Below are positions 25,000 to 33,900 of a stretch of DNA of 64,000 nt, in pieces. The number at the start of each line of letters is the position of its first letter. The stretch's first letter is position 1. The notes beneath the pieces were generated by a model. The model had not been told where the DNA came from. It worked only from the letters and a program-made list of their open reading frames with translations, and ran no database searches. Source of the stretch: Bacteroidia bacterium (GTDB lineage: Bacteria; Bacteroidota; Bacteroidia; J057). The position numbers and the translations under genes are program-made. The stretch is from NCBI GenBank assembly GCA_019695295.1, contig JAIBAH010000014.1, positions 1-64,000 on the forward strand, read 5' to 3'.

Positions 25000-26466
25000 T
25001 TATTTGTCAGTCATTTCGGGGAAAGTGGTCTTCAGGTAATGATTCAGCAAAGGAGCAAAAGTAAACGTAAGGTCTTTTTTATGATAGTGTGCAATCGAAT
25101 CCGGTGTATAAACCGCATGAAATACCTGACTTGCCTGTTCAGGATGTGCGGTTTTCAGTCCGTAATAATTCACCCGGAACCCATGATCTCCGGTAAGGAT
25201 GATGACCGCCGGGCGGGAACTGTTTTTCTGTATCGAACCGGCAAGATGAAGCCCCGTATCAAAGGCGTAAAGACACTGTTGAAGATACAAATCCGTAAGC
25301 GAAAGGCTTTTCATTTCTTCCTCACTGTACATCGTCCCGTCTTTTTTCAACCCAAACGGAGGGTGGGGAATCATAAAATGTGCATATATGAAACGGGGGG
25401 AGCCGGAAGGGCTTTTACTCACCGATTTCACCTCCTCCAGCAACTCAGAATGTACCTCCTCTCTTTGATTTTCTGCTTTGTTTTTCTTCATTTTTTTTAG
25501 CCATGTACCCGAGTACAAAAACGCCGGGAATCCATTGATTCTGTCAAAATAATCTATCTGAAATGATTTTACCTCCTGATTCAGCAAAGGGAAAATGGAA
25601 TAGTTAAAAAACTGATATCCCGCTTTTTCAAGGGTTTGAAAGACAATGGAATACTGAATCCCGTTTCTCATTTTATACAATGAAAAAGGATATTCCACTG
25701 TATCCATATTCATCACGGAATGAACCGATTCCAGTGTTTCTATAAACCGGGATGTGGCTGAATCCGAGAGAAAAAAATCATGGGCATGAAGGCTGTCTTT
25801 CCATGTTTTGGCTTCCTCCAGCTGATAGTTTTGAATCAGGGCAGAAGGCGACATCATCTCATCAAAAAGTAAAAAATAAATATCCGGGAGGGTTTCTTTC
25901 TGAGGAAATTTTTCCGGTAAATATTGATTGTATGATTGCGCCGTTTCCGGAAAATCGGGAGAACTGCCAAAGGTTTGAAAAGCCAGAAAAAGGGTTTCGG
26001 CTGTAACTATCCAGGAAATCAGGGAAAGGAAACCCGCTGATTTTGAAGGATTACGCTTGCTTTGATGATAGAATAAAACAATTCCCCCCAAAAACAAAAC
26101 CCCGCTGAGGATGAATAAGATAATGGAGGTATTTTCTGGTAAAACTTTAAAATGATATCCGGAAAGTGCGCTGATTTTTTGAAAAAGGAGTTCGGCAAAA
26201 GTAGCACCCAGAAAATAAAAAATCAGGCTCAGGCCAGCAGTCAATCCGGAAAAAATCAAATTACGACTGACTCCCCATAAACCCGCTGCCAATGCGGCTC
26301 CAATGCCTGCTACCATCAAAAAAGACAGGAGTAAATCCCCGGTTTTCCATAACCCTGCACTCTGAGCCGCCCGGTACAGAACGATACAGGCGGAAGCAAT
26401 GGAGATAAAGATTATAACTTTCAGAAGCGGAGAGCCGGGAATCCCGGCAGAAGCACGATTCGTCAT
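25000..26466 (-). CDS. Membrane-anchored sulfatase/phosphoglycerol-transferase-like enzyme
   Basis: A 488-residue protein with about five N-terminal membrane segments (residues 15-33, 45-66, 70-98, 113-134, 146-166). An alkaline-phosphatase-superfamily domain follows, facing the periplasm. The metal-binding start reads PDIYFLLFDEM (Asp202 probable ligand), YAHFMIPHPPF provides the family's HxPHxPF-like segment, and ILTGDHGFR carries the conserved Asp-His pair. This layout is that of LtaS/OpgB-type and other envelope polymer-modifying enzymes rather than soluble sulfatases. Its start is one base after the stop of the upstream methyltransferase (TAA-T-ATG), so translation is coupled. The substrate is unknown; a glycan or lipid head group is likely. 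Confidence 0.78.
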   Translation of the reverse strand: MTNRASAGIPGSPLLKVIIFISIASACIVLYRAAQSAGLWKTGDLLLSFLMVAGIGAALAAGLWGVSRNLIFSGLTAGLSLIFYFLGATFAELLFQKISALSGYHFKVLPENTSIILFILSGVLFLGGIVLFYHQSKRNPSKSAGFLSLISWIVTAETLFLAFQTFGSSPDFPETAQSYNQYLPEKFPQKETLPDIYFLLFDEMMSPSALIQNYQLEEAKTWKDSLHAHDFFLSDSATSRFIETLESVHSVMNMDTVEYPFSLYKMRNGIQYSIVFQTLEKAGYQFFNYSIFPLLNQEVKSFQIDYFDRINGFPAFLYSGTWLKKMKKNKAENQREEVHSELLEEVKSVSKSPSGSPRFIYAHFMIPHPPFGLKKDGTMYSEEEMKSLSLTDLYLQQCLYAFDTGLHLAGSIQKNSSRPAVIILTGDHGFRVNYYGLKTAHPEQASQVFHAVYTPDSIAHYHKKDLTFTFAPLLNHYLKTTFPEMTDK

Positions 26467-26467
26467 A

Positions 26468-27853
26468 TTATTTTTCTGACCATAAGTAAAGGGTTCTTTC
26501 AGAATCCGGAATCCGGACTTTGTTTTTCAGATGAAAATACTGACCGAATGTTTTTTCAAAATCGGCTTCGTTATAATAATCAAATATATCTTTTCGGGTA
26601 GCCAGTAATTTTTGTACCTGAGAGTCAGTTTTTGGGACAAACTCTATAATCAGATGAGGGGCAATCGAAGCGAACCACTTTGCCGTGTGGGAAAAAGGCA
26701 GATTATTACTGATACTGAGATGATGAATCAGCGCAAGCGCCATTACTACATCCGGTTTTCCCCTTTCTGTCATGGATTGTCTTTCTGTATTGGCCCATCC
26801 TATAGAAGGAGAAGGCTGAGTCAGGTCCATCACGAGGGGAAGGATGTGTTTTTCTTTTTGTTTTTTCACTTCGGCATAATTCACTTCCACTGCTGCAGGA
26901 TCAATGTCAAAACATACAGTAAAAATCCCTTTTCCGGACGCAATCCTGCTAAAAAAGCCTGTATTTCCTCCCAGGTCCCATACAGAACCGGGTTTTATCG
27001 CTTCAATCCACTCGCTGATGGTATTTTTTTTGGAGAGAAAGGCTGCAGACTGATAGTTATTCTGATTGGCTTCATAGTAATTTTTCCAGGTGCCTTCAGG
27101 ATTCCATGATAAATTCCGGATAAAACGAATCATTCCATCAATCATTCCTTTCAGATTCATCAGGGGCATTTTTACAGTTGAAGCCCTTTTCCCCTCTTCT
27201 GAATGTTCATATCGTTTCTGGCTTTTTGCATGCAGATGGATATTCATCAGGATAAAAGGAGAAAACCAAGTGCTGAAAGGGAGCAGTTTGCTCGTAAGCG
27301 GTAGCGGAATCCCGTCTATGAAGGTCTGCATGAAACGGTGGGTCTCAATGCCGGCCCTGGACATAAGCAGCAACGGAGCCAGAAAATGCCGGCAAAACTG
27401 CCCGTAAGCAATCCACGGAGTATCCTGTTCATAGATTTCGAAGGAAGAAATATCGATGAGTACTGCCTTATGATGATAAAACTGAATATTATAAGCGGAA
27501 GCGTCCTTGAGAATCAACCCCTTTTCCAGGGCTTCCATTTGTATCGCAAGGGTTGTCAGCGCAGCGTCTTTGTACTGACTAAAACTCCACTCATAAGGAT
27601 AAGAGATATAAGGAATGATTTCAGGTCTGAGGACTACCGGATAGTCTGTTACCGCAGCCTTTGGAAGTTGTACCGCTGTGGCGGGAAGCAGTTTTCCGGA
27701 CTTCACAAGGGAATCATAGAGTCCGGAATTCATTAGTTTTTCGTAATGTACAAGGTACTGAGGGGAAAGTCCCCGGTATAATTGCCCTTCTACTGAAAAA
27801 ACCCTTCCGTCTTTATCCCTGAAAGAAGCAGGATGAAAATTATATTTTTCCAT
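26468..27853 (-). CDS. Kinase-like domain fused to a class I SAM methyltransferase (NoeA-like)
   Basis: A 461-residue, probably cytoplasmic protein. The C-terminal half is a Rossmann methyltransferase: VWDLGGNTGFFSRI (motif I, residues 291-303), FDIDPAAVEVNY (motif II) and ALIHHLSI. The N-terminal half contains LKDASAYNIQF followed by VLIDISSFE. Asp117, Asn122 and Asp134 have the order and 5- and 12-residue spacing of the catalytic loop and metal-binding Asp in protein-kinase-like and aminoglycoside phosphotransferase folds. The whole resembles proteins annotated as NoeA-related methyltransferases. Whether the kinase-like part is active is not known. It sits between a 56-residue membrane protein (5 bp gap) and a membrane sulfatase-like enzyme (1 bp gap). 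Confidence 0.75.
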   Translation of the reverse strand: MEKYNFHPASFRDKDGRVFSVEGQLYRGLSPQYLVHYEKLMNSGLYDSLVKSGKLLPATAVQLPKAAVTDYPVVLRPEIIPYISYPYEWSFSQYKDAALTTLAIQMEALEKGLILKDASAYNIQFYHHKAVLIDISSFEIYEQDTPWIAYGQFCRHFLAPLLLMSRAGIETHRFMQTFIDGIPLPLTSKLLPFSTWFSPFILMNIHLHAKSQKRYEHSEEGKRASTVKMPLMNLKGMIDGMIRFIRNLSWNPEGTWKNYYEANQNNYQSAAFLSKKNTISEWIEAIKPGSVWDLGGNTGFFSRIASGKGIFTVCFDIDPAAVEVNYAEVKKQKEKHILPLVMDLTQPSPSIGWANTERQSMTERGKPDVVMALALIHHLSISNNLPFSHTAKWFASIAPHLIIEFVPKTDSQVQKLLATRKDIFDYYNEADFEKTFGQYFHLKNKVRIPDSERTLYLWSEK

Positions 27854-27858
27854 GATTA

Positions 27859-28029
27859 TCAGGAGTTTTCAGATTCTGAATCCTCATTTTCCTTTTTTCC
27901 TCCGCTGAACCAGCTTTTAAGTCTGTACCAGTTAAGCCTGATGAAAAAAGCAGCACCTGCAGCAAGCCCTATAATAGCCTGAACAATGATACTCCCTGAA
28001 CCCGGATCTATATATAAAAGACACTTCAT
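27859..28029 (-). CDS. 56-residue YIDPGSGS single-pass membrane protein
   Basis: A short gene below usual length cut-offs. It reads MKCLLYIDPGSGS, then a hydrophobic helix of about 19 residues (IIVQAIIGLAAGAAFFI), a basic patch (RLNWYRLKSW) and an acidic tail. The YIDPG(S/T)GS motif before one helix is, from memory, a recurring small-protein family found beside envelope polysaccharide and methyltransferase genes. The stop is five bases before the methyltransferase start, and a good promoter lies 18 bases upstream, so it is the first gene of the operon. The fold and placement suggest a membrane partner or anchor for the two enzymes downstream. Confidence 0.8.
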   Translation of the reverse strand: MKCLLYIDPGSGSIIVQAIIGLAAGAAFFIRLNWYRLKSWFSGGKKENEDSESENS

Positions 28030-28046
28030 ATCCCTTTATTTTTTTG

Positions 28047-28077
28047 CAAAATTAAGTATTTTTCCGGTATCAGCAAA
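28047..28077 (-). promoter_or_regulatory. Bacteroidota-type promoter of the three-gene envelope operon
   Basis: On the minus strand TTTG (28074-28077), a 19 bp spacer and TAATTTTG (28047-28054) match the consensus. The start codon of the 56-residue protein follows directly, giving a very short leader. Confidence 0.65.
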
Positions 28078-28326
28078 AAACATAATAAGGGGGGGTTGGT
28101 GTTTTTACCCGGAGGCTGAATTTGGAGCGGGATAAATATTGAATATCAAAAACTTTGAGCGAAGCGGGCTGACAGAGAGAGAAGTTCTATGATTTAGCTT
28201 CGTTTCGGAAAAACGCTTCGTTTTGGAAAGTGTTAAGCGCAGCGTTACTTCCCGAAGATTATAAGGTGAAATCTCATGACTTCAGCCCCCCATCGTTTTA
28301 CAAATACAAAAAAAGAAGAAAACCCC
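28078..28326. other. Gene-free stretch with short repeats
   Basis: No convincing gene. A 15-base direct repeat, GCTTCGTTTCGGAAA at 28197-28211 and GCTTCGTTTTGGAAA at 28215-28229, differs at one position. CGAAGCG at 28160-28166 can pair with CGCTTCG at 28214-28220. The stretch lies past the stop of the M15D dipeptidase gene and before the promoter of the envelope operon, both on the minus strand. Confidence 0.45.
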
Positions 28327-29247
28327 TTACGGTATCTTCTTAAAATTTGCGAGTACATAAGAATCCGGGAAGGCATTAAAATGCCACCATTCTCTTTTCA
28401 GCACCTTAAATCCCTCTTTCTCCATTGCTTCTCTTAAAATAAGGCGGTTATCCAGTTGTTTTTGAGTGATTTTCCCCTGTTTCAGTAAATCCGCTTCGAT
28501 ATCGGTACGGGCTTCAGTACCCAGGTGGTCAAAAGCTGTACCCATATCCAGCGGAACCCCCTTATCATCCACCACACTTAAATCCACTGCACAGCCATAA
28601 TTATGCATAGAGCCTTTGGCATCCGGTTTAGCTACATAATGTGCTTTATCCGTTCCCTTTACAATATCCCACATTTTTTTCTGAACCGTAAAAGGACGCG
28701 CGCCATCATACACAATAAAATGATAGCCTTTGTGTTTTTCCTGTAAGTTCTTCTGCGCTCTTTTCAGCATTTCTGCAACGTCTTTCTGAAGGTAACAGTC
28801 CGTTAAGTCTCCGTAAGCGTCCTTCCCCATAAAATTATCCGTAGTAGTATATTTCAAATCCGTTTTGATAGTGGGCTCAACCGTCCGGATGTTTACCAAT
28901 CCCATAGACTGCATCGTTTCCTCTAATGATTTAACCGGTTTTGGAGCAACTTCCTTTGAGGGATTAGGAGCATTTTTAGGAGCAGCCTCTCCCGGAGTGA
29001 CCTCTTTTTTGGGAAGAGCAGGTTCCGGAGATTGTGCCGTAATAACAGATGAATCAGGTGCTTCCCTCTGAACCATCACCGTATCCCGTTTAGTTTCTGC
29101 CGGAAAAACCGAATCCACTTTCGTTTGGGAATTTTCAGTATTTTCCGCACCGGAACAGCCCGCTATCCAAATTCCCATTATTATGACACAATAATACAAC
29201 CCTGATTTTATGTTAAGTCCCGTCATTGTACAAATTCTCTGATTCAT
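28327..29247 (-). CDS. D-Ala-D-Ala dipeptidase-like lipoprotein (peptidase M15D)
   Basis: A 306-residue lipoprotein: the lipobox IAGC follows a hydrophobic segment, then a Pro/Lys/Glu-rich linker (about residues 36-110) that could span the periplasm. The catalytic domain is of the VanX/DdpX type. Zinc ligands are His215 and Asp222 in SMHNYGCAVDLS and His289 in EWWHFN, with Glu286 as the base. VanX-type enzymes cleave free D-Ala-D-Ala; chromosomal versions usually serve in cell-wall turnover. No other vancomycin resistance gene is nearby, so resistance should not be inferred. A start at 29226 (residue 8) is equally plausible. Confidence 0.85.
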   Translation of the reverse strand: MNQRICTMTGLNIKSGLYYCVIIMGIWIAGCSGAENTENSQTKVDSVFPAETKRDTVMVQREAPDSSVITAQSPEPALPKKEVTPGEAAPKNAPNPSKEVAPKPVKSLEETMQSMGLVNIRTVEPTIKTDLKYTTTDNFMGKDAYGDLTDCYLQKDVAEMLKRAQKNLQEKHKGYHFIVYDGARPFTVQKKMWDIVKGTDKAHYVAKPDAKGSMHNYGCAVDLSVVDDKGVPLDMGTAFDHLGTEARTDIEADLLKQGKITQKQLDNRLILREAMEKEGFKVLKREWWHFNAFPDSYVLANFKKIP

Positions 29248-29370
29248 TTTTTAATCCCTTGTTTATCCTTGATTCCAATAAAAACTCAAAATAACATACT
29301 TTTGCTACAAATTCCTAATCTGACAATTGTAAGTCCCTCTCTTTTTTCCTCAAAATTCAAAAAAACAACG

Positions 29371-29378
29371 TAGATTTG
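29371..29378 (+). promoter_or_regulatory. Possible -7 box for the exonuclease gene
   Basis: TAGATTTG matches TAnnTTTG, 37 bases before the start codon. No matching TTTG at the expected upstream distance. Confidence 0.35.
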
Positions 29379-29415
29379 CATTGAATATATTAATTATCAA
29401 ACAAACAGCGTAAGA

Positions 29416-30036
29416 ATGCCATACCTTGTATTAGATTTGGAAATGTCAGGACCCGAACCGGGCTGGAATGAAATTATTCAGATAGGAGCCGTTTTGCTGG
29501 ATGATAACTGGAAACAACTCGGGACTTATCTGACCAATGTATATCCCGAAAACGAAGAAGCTTTTTCTATCCCTTCAGAAGAAGTTCACGGGCTTACCCT
29601 CGACGAGCTGGAAGACGCTCCTGCGGTGTATGAAGTACTCCCGGAATTTGAAAACTGGATGAGAAAATTGCTGAACCGAAAACTCATGAAAGAAAACGAC
29701 CCGGTTTCACCCAACAACCTGAAAGACATTGTTTTATGCGGACAAAGCATTATCAATGACATCAACTTTCTGCGTTTTGCCTATAAAGACCAGCATCTGG
29801 ACTGGCCGTTTTCCTATAAACAAATGGATTTATTTACTATTTCCATGATATTCAGTCAGATATACGAAACCAATAAAAAACCTTTTCCCAAAAAGCTCAG
29901 CCTCACTTCCATTGCAGGGTTTTTCGGGCTGGAAAGAGAAACCGATACCCATAATGCCCTGGAAGACGCAGAATTGACTACTCATTGCTTCAAAGCCTAT
30001 TTTGAAGTGATTAAAAAACTAAGTATAAAAGAATAA
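29416..30036 (+). CDS. DEDDh-family 3'-5' exonuclease
   Basis: A 206-residue nuclease domain of the DnaQ type. The first metal-binding strand is VLDLEMSG with Asp7 and Glu9. A conserved Asp lies in SIINDINFLR, and the last motif is HNALEDAELT with His and Asp, the DEDDh set. It carries no other domain, so it could be a stand-alone proofreading subunit for the DnaE polymerase encoded 13 kb away, an oligoribonuclease-like enzyme or a tRNA-processing exonuclease; the sequence alone does not decide. Single gene. Confidence 0.83.
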   Translation: MPYLVLDLEMSGPEPGWNEIIQIGAVLLDDNWKQLGTYLTNVYPENEEAFSIPSEEVHGLTLDELEDAPAVYEVLPEFENWMRKLLNRKLMKENDPVSPNNLKDIVLCGQSIINDINFLRFAYKDQHLDWPFSYKQMDLFTISMIFSQIYETNKKPFPKKLSLTSIAGFFGLERETDTHNALEDAELTTHCFKAYFEVIKKLSIKE

Positions 30037-30254
30037 TTCCGGGCAGATCTTCCGGCTTAATTCTATTTTTGATTGAAGAGGATTCCCATTTTCAGGTGAC
30101 CATCATTGCCGGAAGCGGGAGTCTCGTGCGTACTTTGTCTGAAAAATCAACACATAATACTTTCTGTTACCCCGAGATTCCACCTTAAAAGAATCCGTAA
30201 GAGAAAAACATTCATTTATTTTAGACATCCTCTATTTATTTCAGGAAAATACCG

Positions 30255-30262
30255 TATATTTG
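30255..30262 (+). promoter_or_regulatory. Possible -7 box for ruvC
   Basis: TATATTTG matches TAnnTTTG and lies 20 bases before the ruvC start; the -33 element is not clear. Confidence 0.35.
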
Positions 30263-30281
30263 CCCAATATTTTTTGCAAAA

Positions 30282-30839
30282 ATGAAAGAAAAAATCATTT
30301 TGGGGGTTGACCCCGGAACAACCATTACGGGTTACGGCCTTATATCCTGTAAAGGGAAAAAACTGGAATTGATTACTTACGGAGTAATTAAGCTGGGAAA
30401 GCTCACTGAAGCATCTCACCCACAGAAACTCAAGAAGATATACGACAGAATCACGAGTATTGTACTTGAGTACAAACCCGATGAATTTGCCATTGAATCC
30501 CCCTTTCATGGCAAAAATATTCAGGCAATGCTGAAACTCGGCCGTGCTCAGGGAGTAGCAATTGCAGCGGCACTGGCTGTGGACATCCCTGTATTTGAGT
30601 ATGCCCCCAAAAAAGTAAAAATGGCAGTAACCGGCAACGGGAATGCCTCCAAGGAGAAAGTATCCGGAATGCTGGAGTATATATTAAATTTCAAGTATGA
30701 AGAAGCGCTGATGGACGCTTCGGATGCGCTGGCGATTGCCGTTTGTCACTCTTATCAGAATGAGGCTACCGTTACGGGCGGAAAAGGGAAAGGCTGGGCC
30801 TCCTTTCTTGCCGCAAACCCCGACAGGATAAAGAAGTAA
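30282..30839 (+). CDS. ruvC: Holliday junction resolvase RuvC
   Basis: A 185-residue endonuclease that cuts Holliday junctions with RuvAB. The four metal-binding acidic residues can be seen: Asp10 in GVDPGTT, Glu72 in FAIESPFHG, and Asp145 and Asp148 in MDASDALAIAVCH. Length and motifs are standard. ruvA and ruvB are not in the window, which is common in Bacteroidota. It converges with the giant surface protein gene and shares a terminator with it. Confidence 0.96.
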   Translation: MKEKIILGVDPGTTITGYGLISCKGKKLELITYGVIKLGKLTEASHPQKLKKIYDRITSIVLEYKPDEFAIESPFHGKNIQAMLKLGRAQGVAIAAALAVDIPVFEYAPKKVKMAVTGNGNASKEKVSGMLEYILNFKYEEALMDASDALAIAVCHSYQNEATVTGGKGKGWASFLAANPDRIKK

Positions 30840-30918
30840 AGTCTATCCCCCGAAATCTTTATCTTCGGATTACTCCGGTTTATTTCAAGTACAAATCTGT
30901 AACTATTATAATCAAAAA

Positions 30919-30942
30919 AGAGGCAGCCCGAAAGCTGCCTCT
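30919..30942. terminator. Bidirectional terminator between ruvC and the giant surface protein
   Basis: AGAGGCAGC and GCTGCCTCT form a perfect 9 bp stem with a six-base loop. An A-run on the left and a T-rich stretch on the right allow use in both directions. Confidence 0.85.
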
Positions 30943-30970
30943 GATTTTATGTACTTCTGAGAAGGGAAGA

Positions 30971-33900
30971 TTATTGTTTTGATTTCACAAATCTTCTGCT
31001 AACCTCAAAGTTTTCGGTTTTGCTTCTTACTCTCAGGCTGTAAGTACCTGTAGCAAGGTCTGATACATCGTAAGTAAATACTTCTGAACCCCCTTTGGTT
31101 GTAATATCCTTACGGTACACCATTTTACCGGTTACATCAAAAATCTCAGTAATGAATTCATGCTCAAACGGGCTGCTGATTTCAATATTAAGCTCTTTTA
31201 CTGTAGGGTTAGGATAAACCTCAGCAACCTGGAACATATCGTTCACCAAACGTAACTCAATCGTATTGGAGAAAGAAGAACGGCTATCCAGATCAACCTG
31301 ATTCAGGCGGTAATAAGCAATACCAGAAAGCGGCTTACTATCTACAAAAGCATAATCCAGTTTAGTATTGCTGTTTCCGTCTTTGGCAAGAGAAGCAACC
31401 TGACCTACTTTTTCAAAAGTAACTCCGTCTTTACTTCTCAATACTTCAAAGTGAGAGTTGTTCATTTCAGTAGCGGTAACCCATTGCAGATAATTTTGAC
31501 CATTGGAAGAGTATCCGCTTAATCTCAGATCTTCAACAGGGAGAGGTCCGCCGTTTCCGCTTCCACCTCCACCACCGGAGAAGGAAGAAACCATGTATTC
31601 GCTCATATGCTCAGTAGCCGTATTCGACGGATAAGGCTGAGCAGTATGATGCCACAGTCCCAGAGAGTTAGGGTTAACCATTGTAGTATGATAATAAACA
31701 TCAATATCACTGATTGTCACACCGGCATGACCTAATGAAGGAAGCGGGTTAAATCCTGTATGAAGTTTATAGTAAGTAATATCCTCAATTGTAGCCGTAA
31801 GAGGAGAAGAAGCATTAATCTGAGTGAAATCCTGAGTAGTGAAGTAAGTACGGATACTCATGTTGGAAGCAGGCTGAGTACCTCCATTAGCGGTATTTAT
31901 TCCTACCTCCCAGATTCTGTTCATGATATACCAATCCGGAGACTGAGGATAAGTCATATTTCCTGTAGAAGTATTGGTAATATGTGCAGCAGGACCTGTT
32001 ACATAATTCGGCTCAACTTCTACTTTCACATTGAATCCATTCGCACCCCATGTAGAACCAAAAGTACCTAAAGAAAGTGGATTTCCACCCTGATTCAGCG
32101 AAAGAATCAGATAATCGTTGGTAGTTACTGGATCATCATAATAGTAGTGTACCCAGTTTCCATCAACACAATATCCATTTGCAAAGAATGAACCAGCAAC
32201 ATCCGGAACCTTACCAATAGCAGGTCCGCCAGGGCAGCAGGGATAAGCAATCACTGTAACCTGATTTCTTGGAGCAGGACAAGCAGTAGAAAGGTTGGTA
32301 TTCATTCTTCCCAATGTCATTAAAGGAGAGCCGGTATTGGCAACAACCCAGTCAGCAGCCACATTATTATCATCTATATTTCTGATTACCCCAGCTCTAC
32401 CTGTAGAAGAAGGAATTGTACCAGACCAGTGAGCTGCAGTTACGCCGGATGCCGCAAGGAAAGTATAATTATTCATTGCTACTGCATCCAGAATTGTAGT
32501 ACCATTTTTGAGGATGAAGCCCGTAACTGTAGCGGATCCCAGAGGATTGTTTGTACCGCCAGTATGGAAATAAAGGTTTGCAGCGTTATTGGTACCTGTT
32601 CCAACGTGAATCAGCACAGATTGGCTTGCACCTACCATAATCGGAGTACCTGTCGGTAAGGTATAAACCCTTGCTCCTGTACCCACCAATTCCAGAGTAT
32701 ATCCCTGAATATCCACAGGGTTACTTCCGAGGTTAGTAATTTCCACGATATCATCATCAGTAGCGGCTACGTATGTCGGATAAGGGAAAGTAGCCCCAAG
32801 CCCTGTCTTGAATGCCTGAACCTCAGTAATTTTCAGAGAGGAATTCCGCTCAATCCAGTAGGTATAGGTAGTTCCGCTATTGGGAGCAGAAGTAAGGGAT
32901 GGTGTAGTAAAGGTATTTCCTGTTCCCAGTAAAGTACCACCGGTAGCAGCATCGTACCAGTAAGTGGCTCCTGTTGTACCACCCAATGCAGGAGTTGCAG
33001 TAAGGGTAGCAGCATTTCCGGAACAAACCGTAGTACTCACTGCTGTAGGAGAAGGCAATGAAGCATAATTTTGAACAGAGAACCCTGCACTGTTGTTGGT
33101 TGCATTTGCATCACCTGGCAGATTTGTAGTAGCCAAAAGGGTATATGTACCGTCAGCAGATAAATTCAGTGTAGCAGGAAGAGTAAATGTGGCAGACCCT
33201 AAGGCCGGAATAGTGCCGGTAAAAGTACCTGAAATGGATGCAGGAACCCCGCCTGTAACCGTTACAGGAATATTTGTGGCAGGAGAACACCCATAGTTAG
33301 TGATAGTAACCTCTACAGGTTGAGTAGCAGAAAGGTCACAGCCTCCGGCAATAGGGGTAATCGCTGAAACGCCCACATCACTTGCCGGAACAAGAATCTG
33401 AATATTGTCAATTCCTACTCCCTCAAACTCAACACTTGTATCCGCATGGAATCTGATTCTGAAACGTACACCAGATAACCCGATAACAGGAGTTAATGGA
33501 TGGGTAGCGGTACGCCATGGAGTATAGACTCCGTTAGACCATCCATTTTGATTGGCAACAGGGAAAGAACCGTTGAAGTTCCCTACATAGTTGTACCAGT
33601 TCAGTACGCCAACTCCCGTAGAGGTAGTAGTCCCTAAAGTAGTCCAGGTCGAGCCATTCGTACTATATTCTACCCAGAAACCATCCCATCCTGTTTCTGT
33701 GATGAAAGCCTGAGAGAAACTCAGAATAGGATCACATCCCGGAGGAATTGCGCTAAAGTCGAAACAGGGAGAAGCAAGCCAGGATTCTTCACTGGGGTTG
33801 TGATTTCCGGTAAGATTGGTAACCCAGGCTTTTGTACCTCCGGGTCCTGCACTATTGATGTTTATACCGGCAGGAGTTCCCCAGGCCCAGGAACTTGCTG

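Noticed and set aside
28327-29247. Vancomycin-resistance gene vanX
   Set aside because: The M15D domain fits, but the protein is a lipoprotein and no vanH, vanA or vanRS genes are nearby; housekeeping peptidoglycan recycling is more likely.
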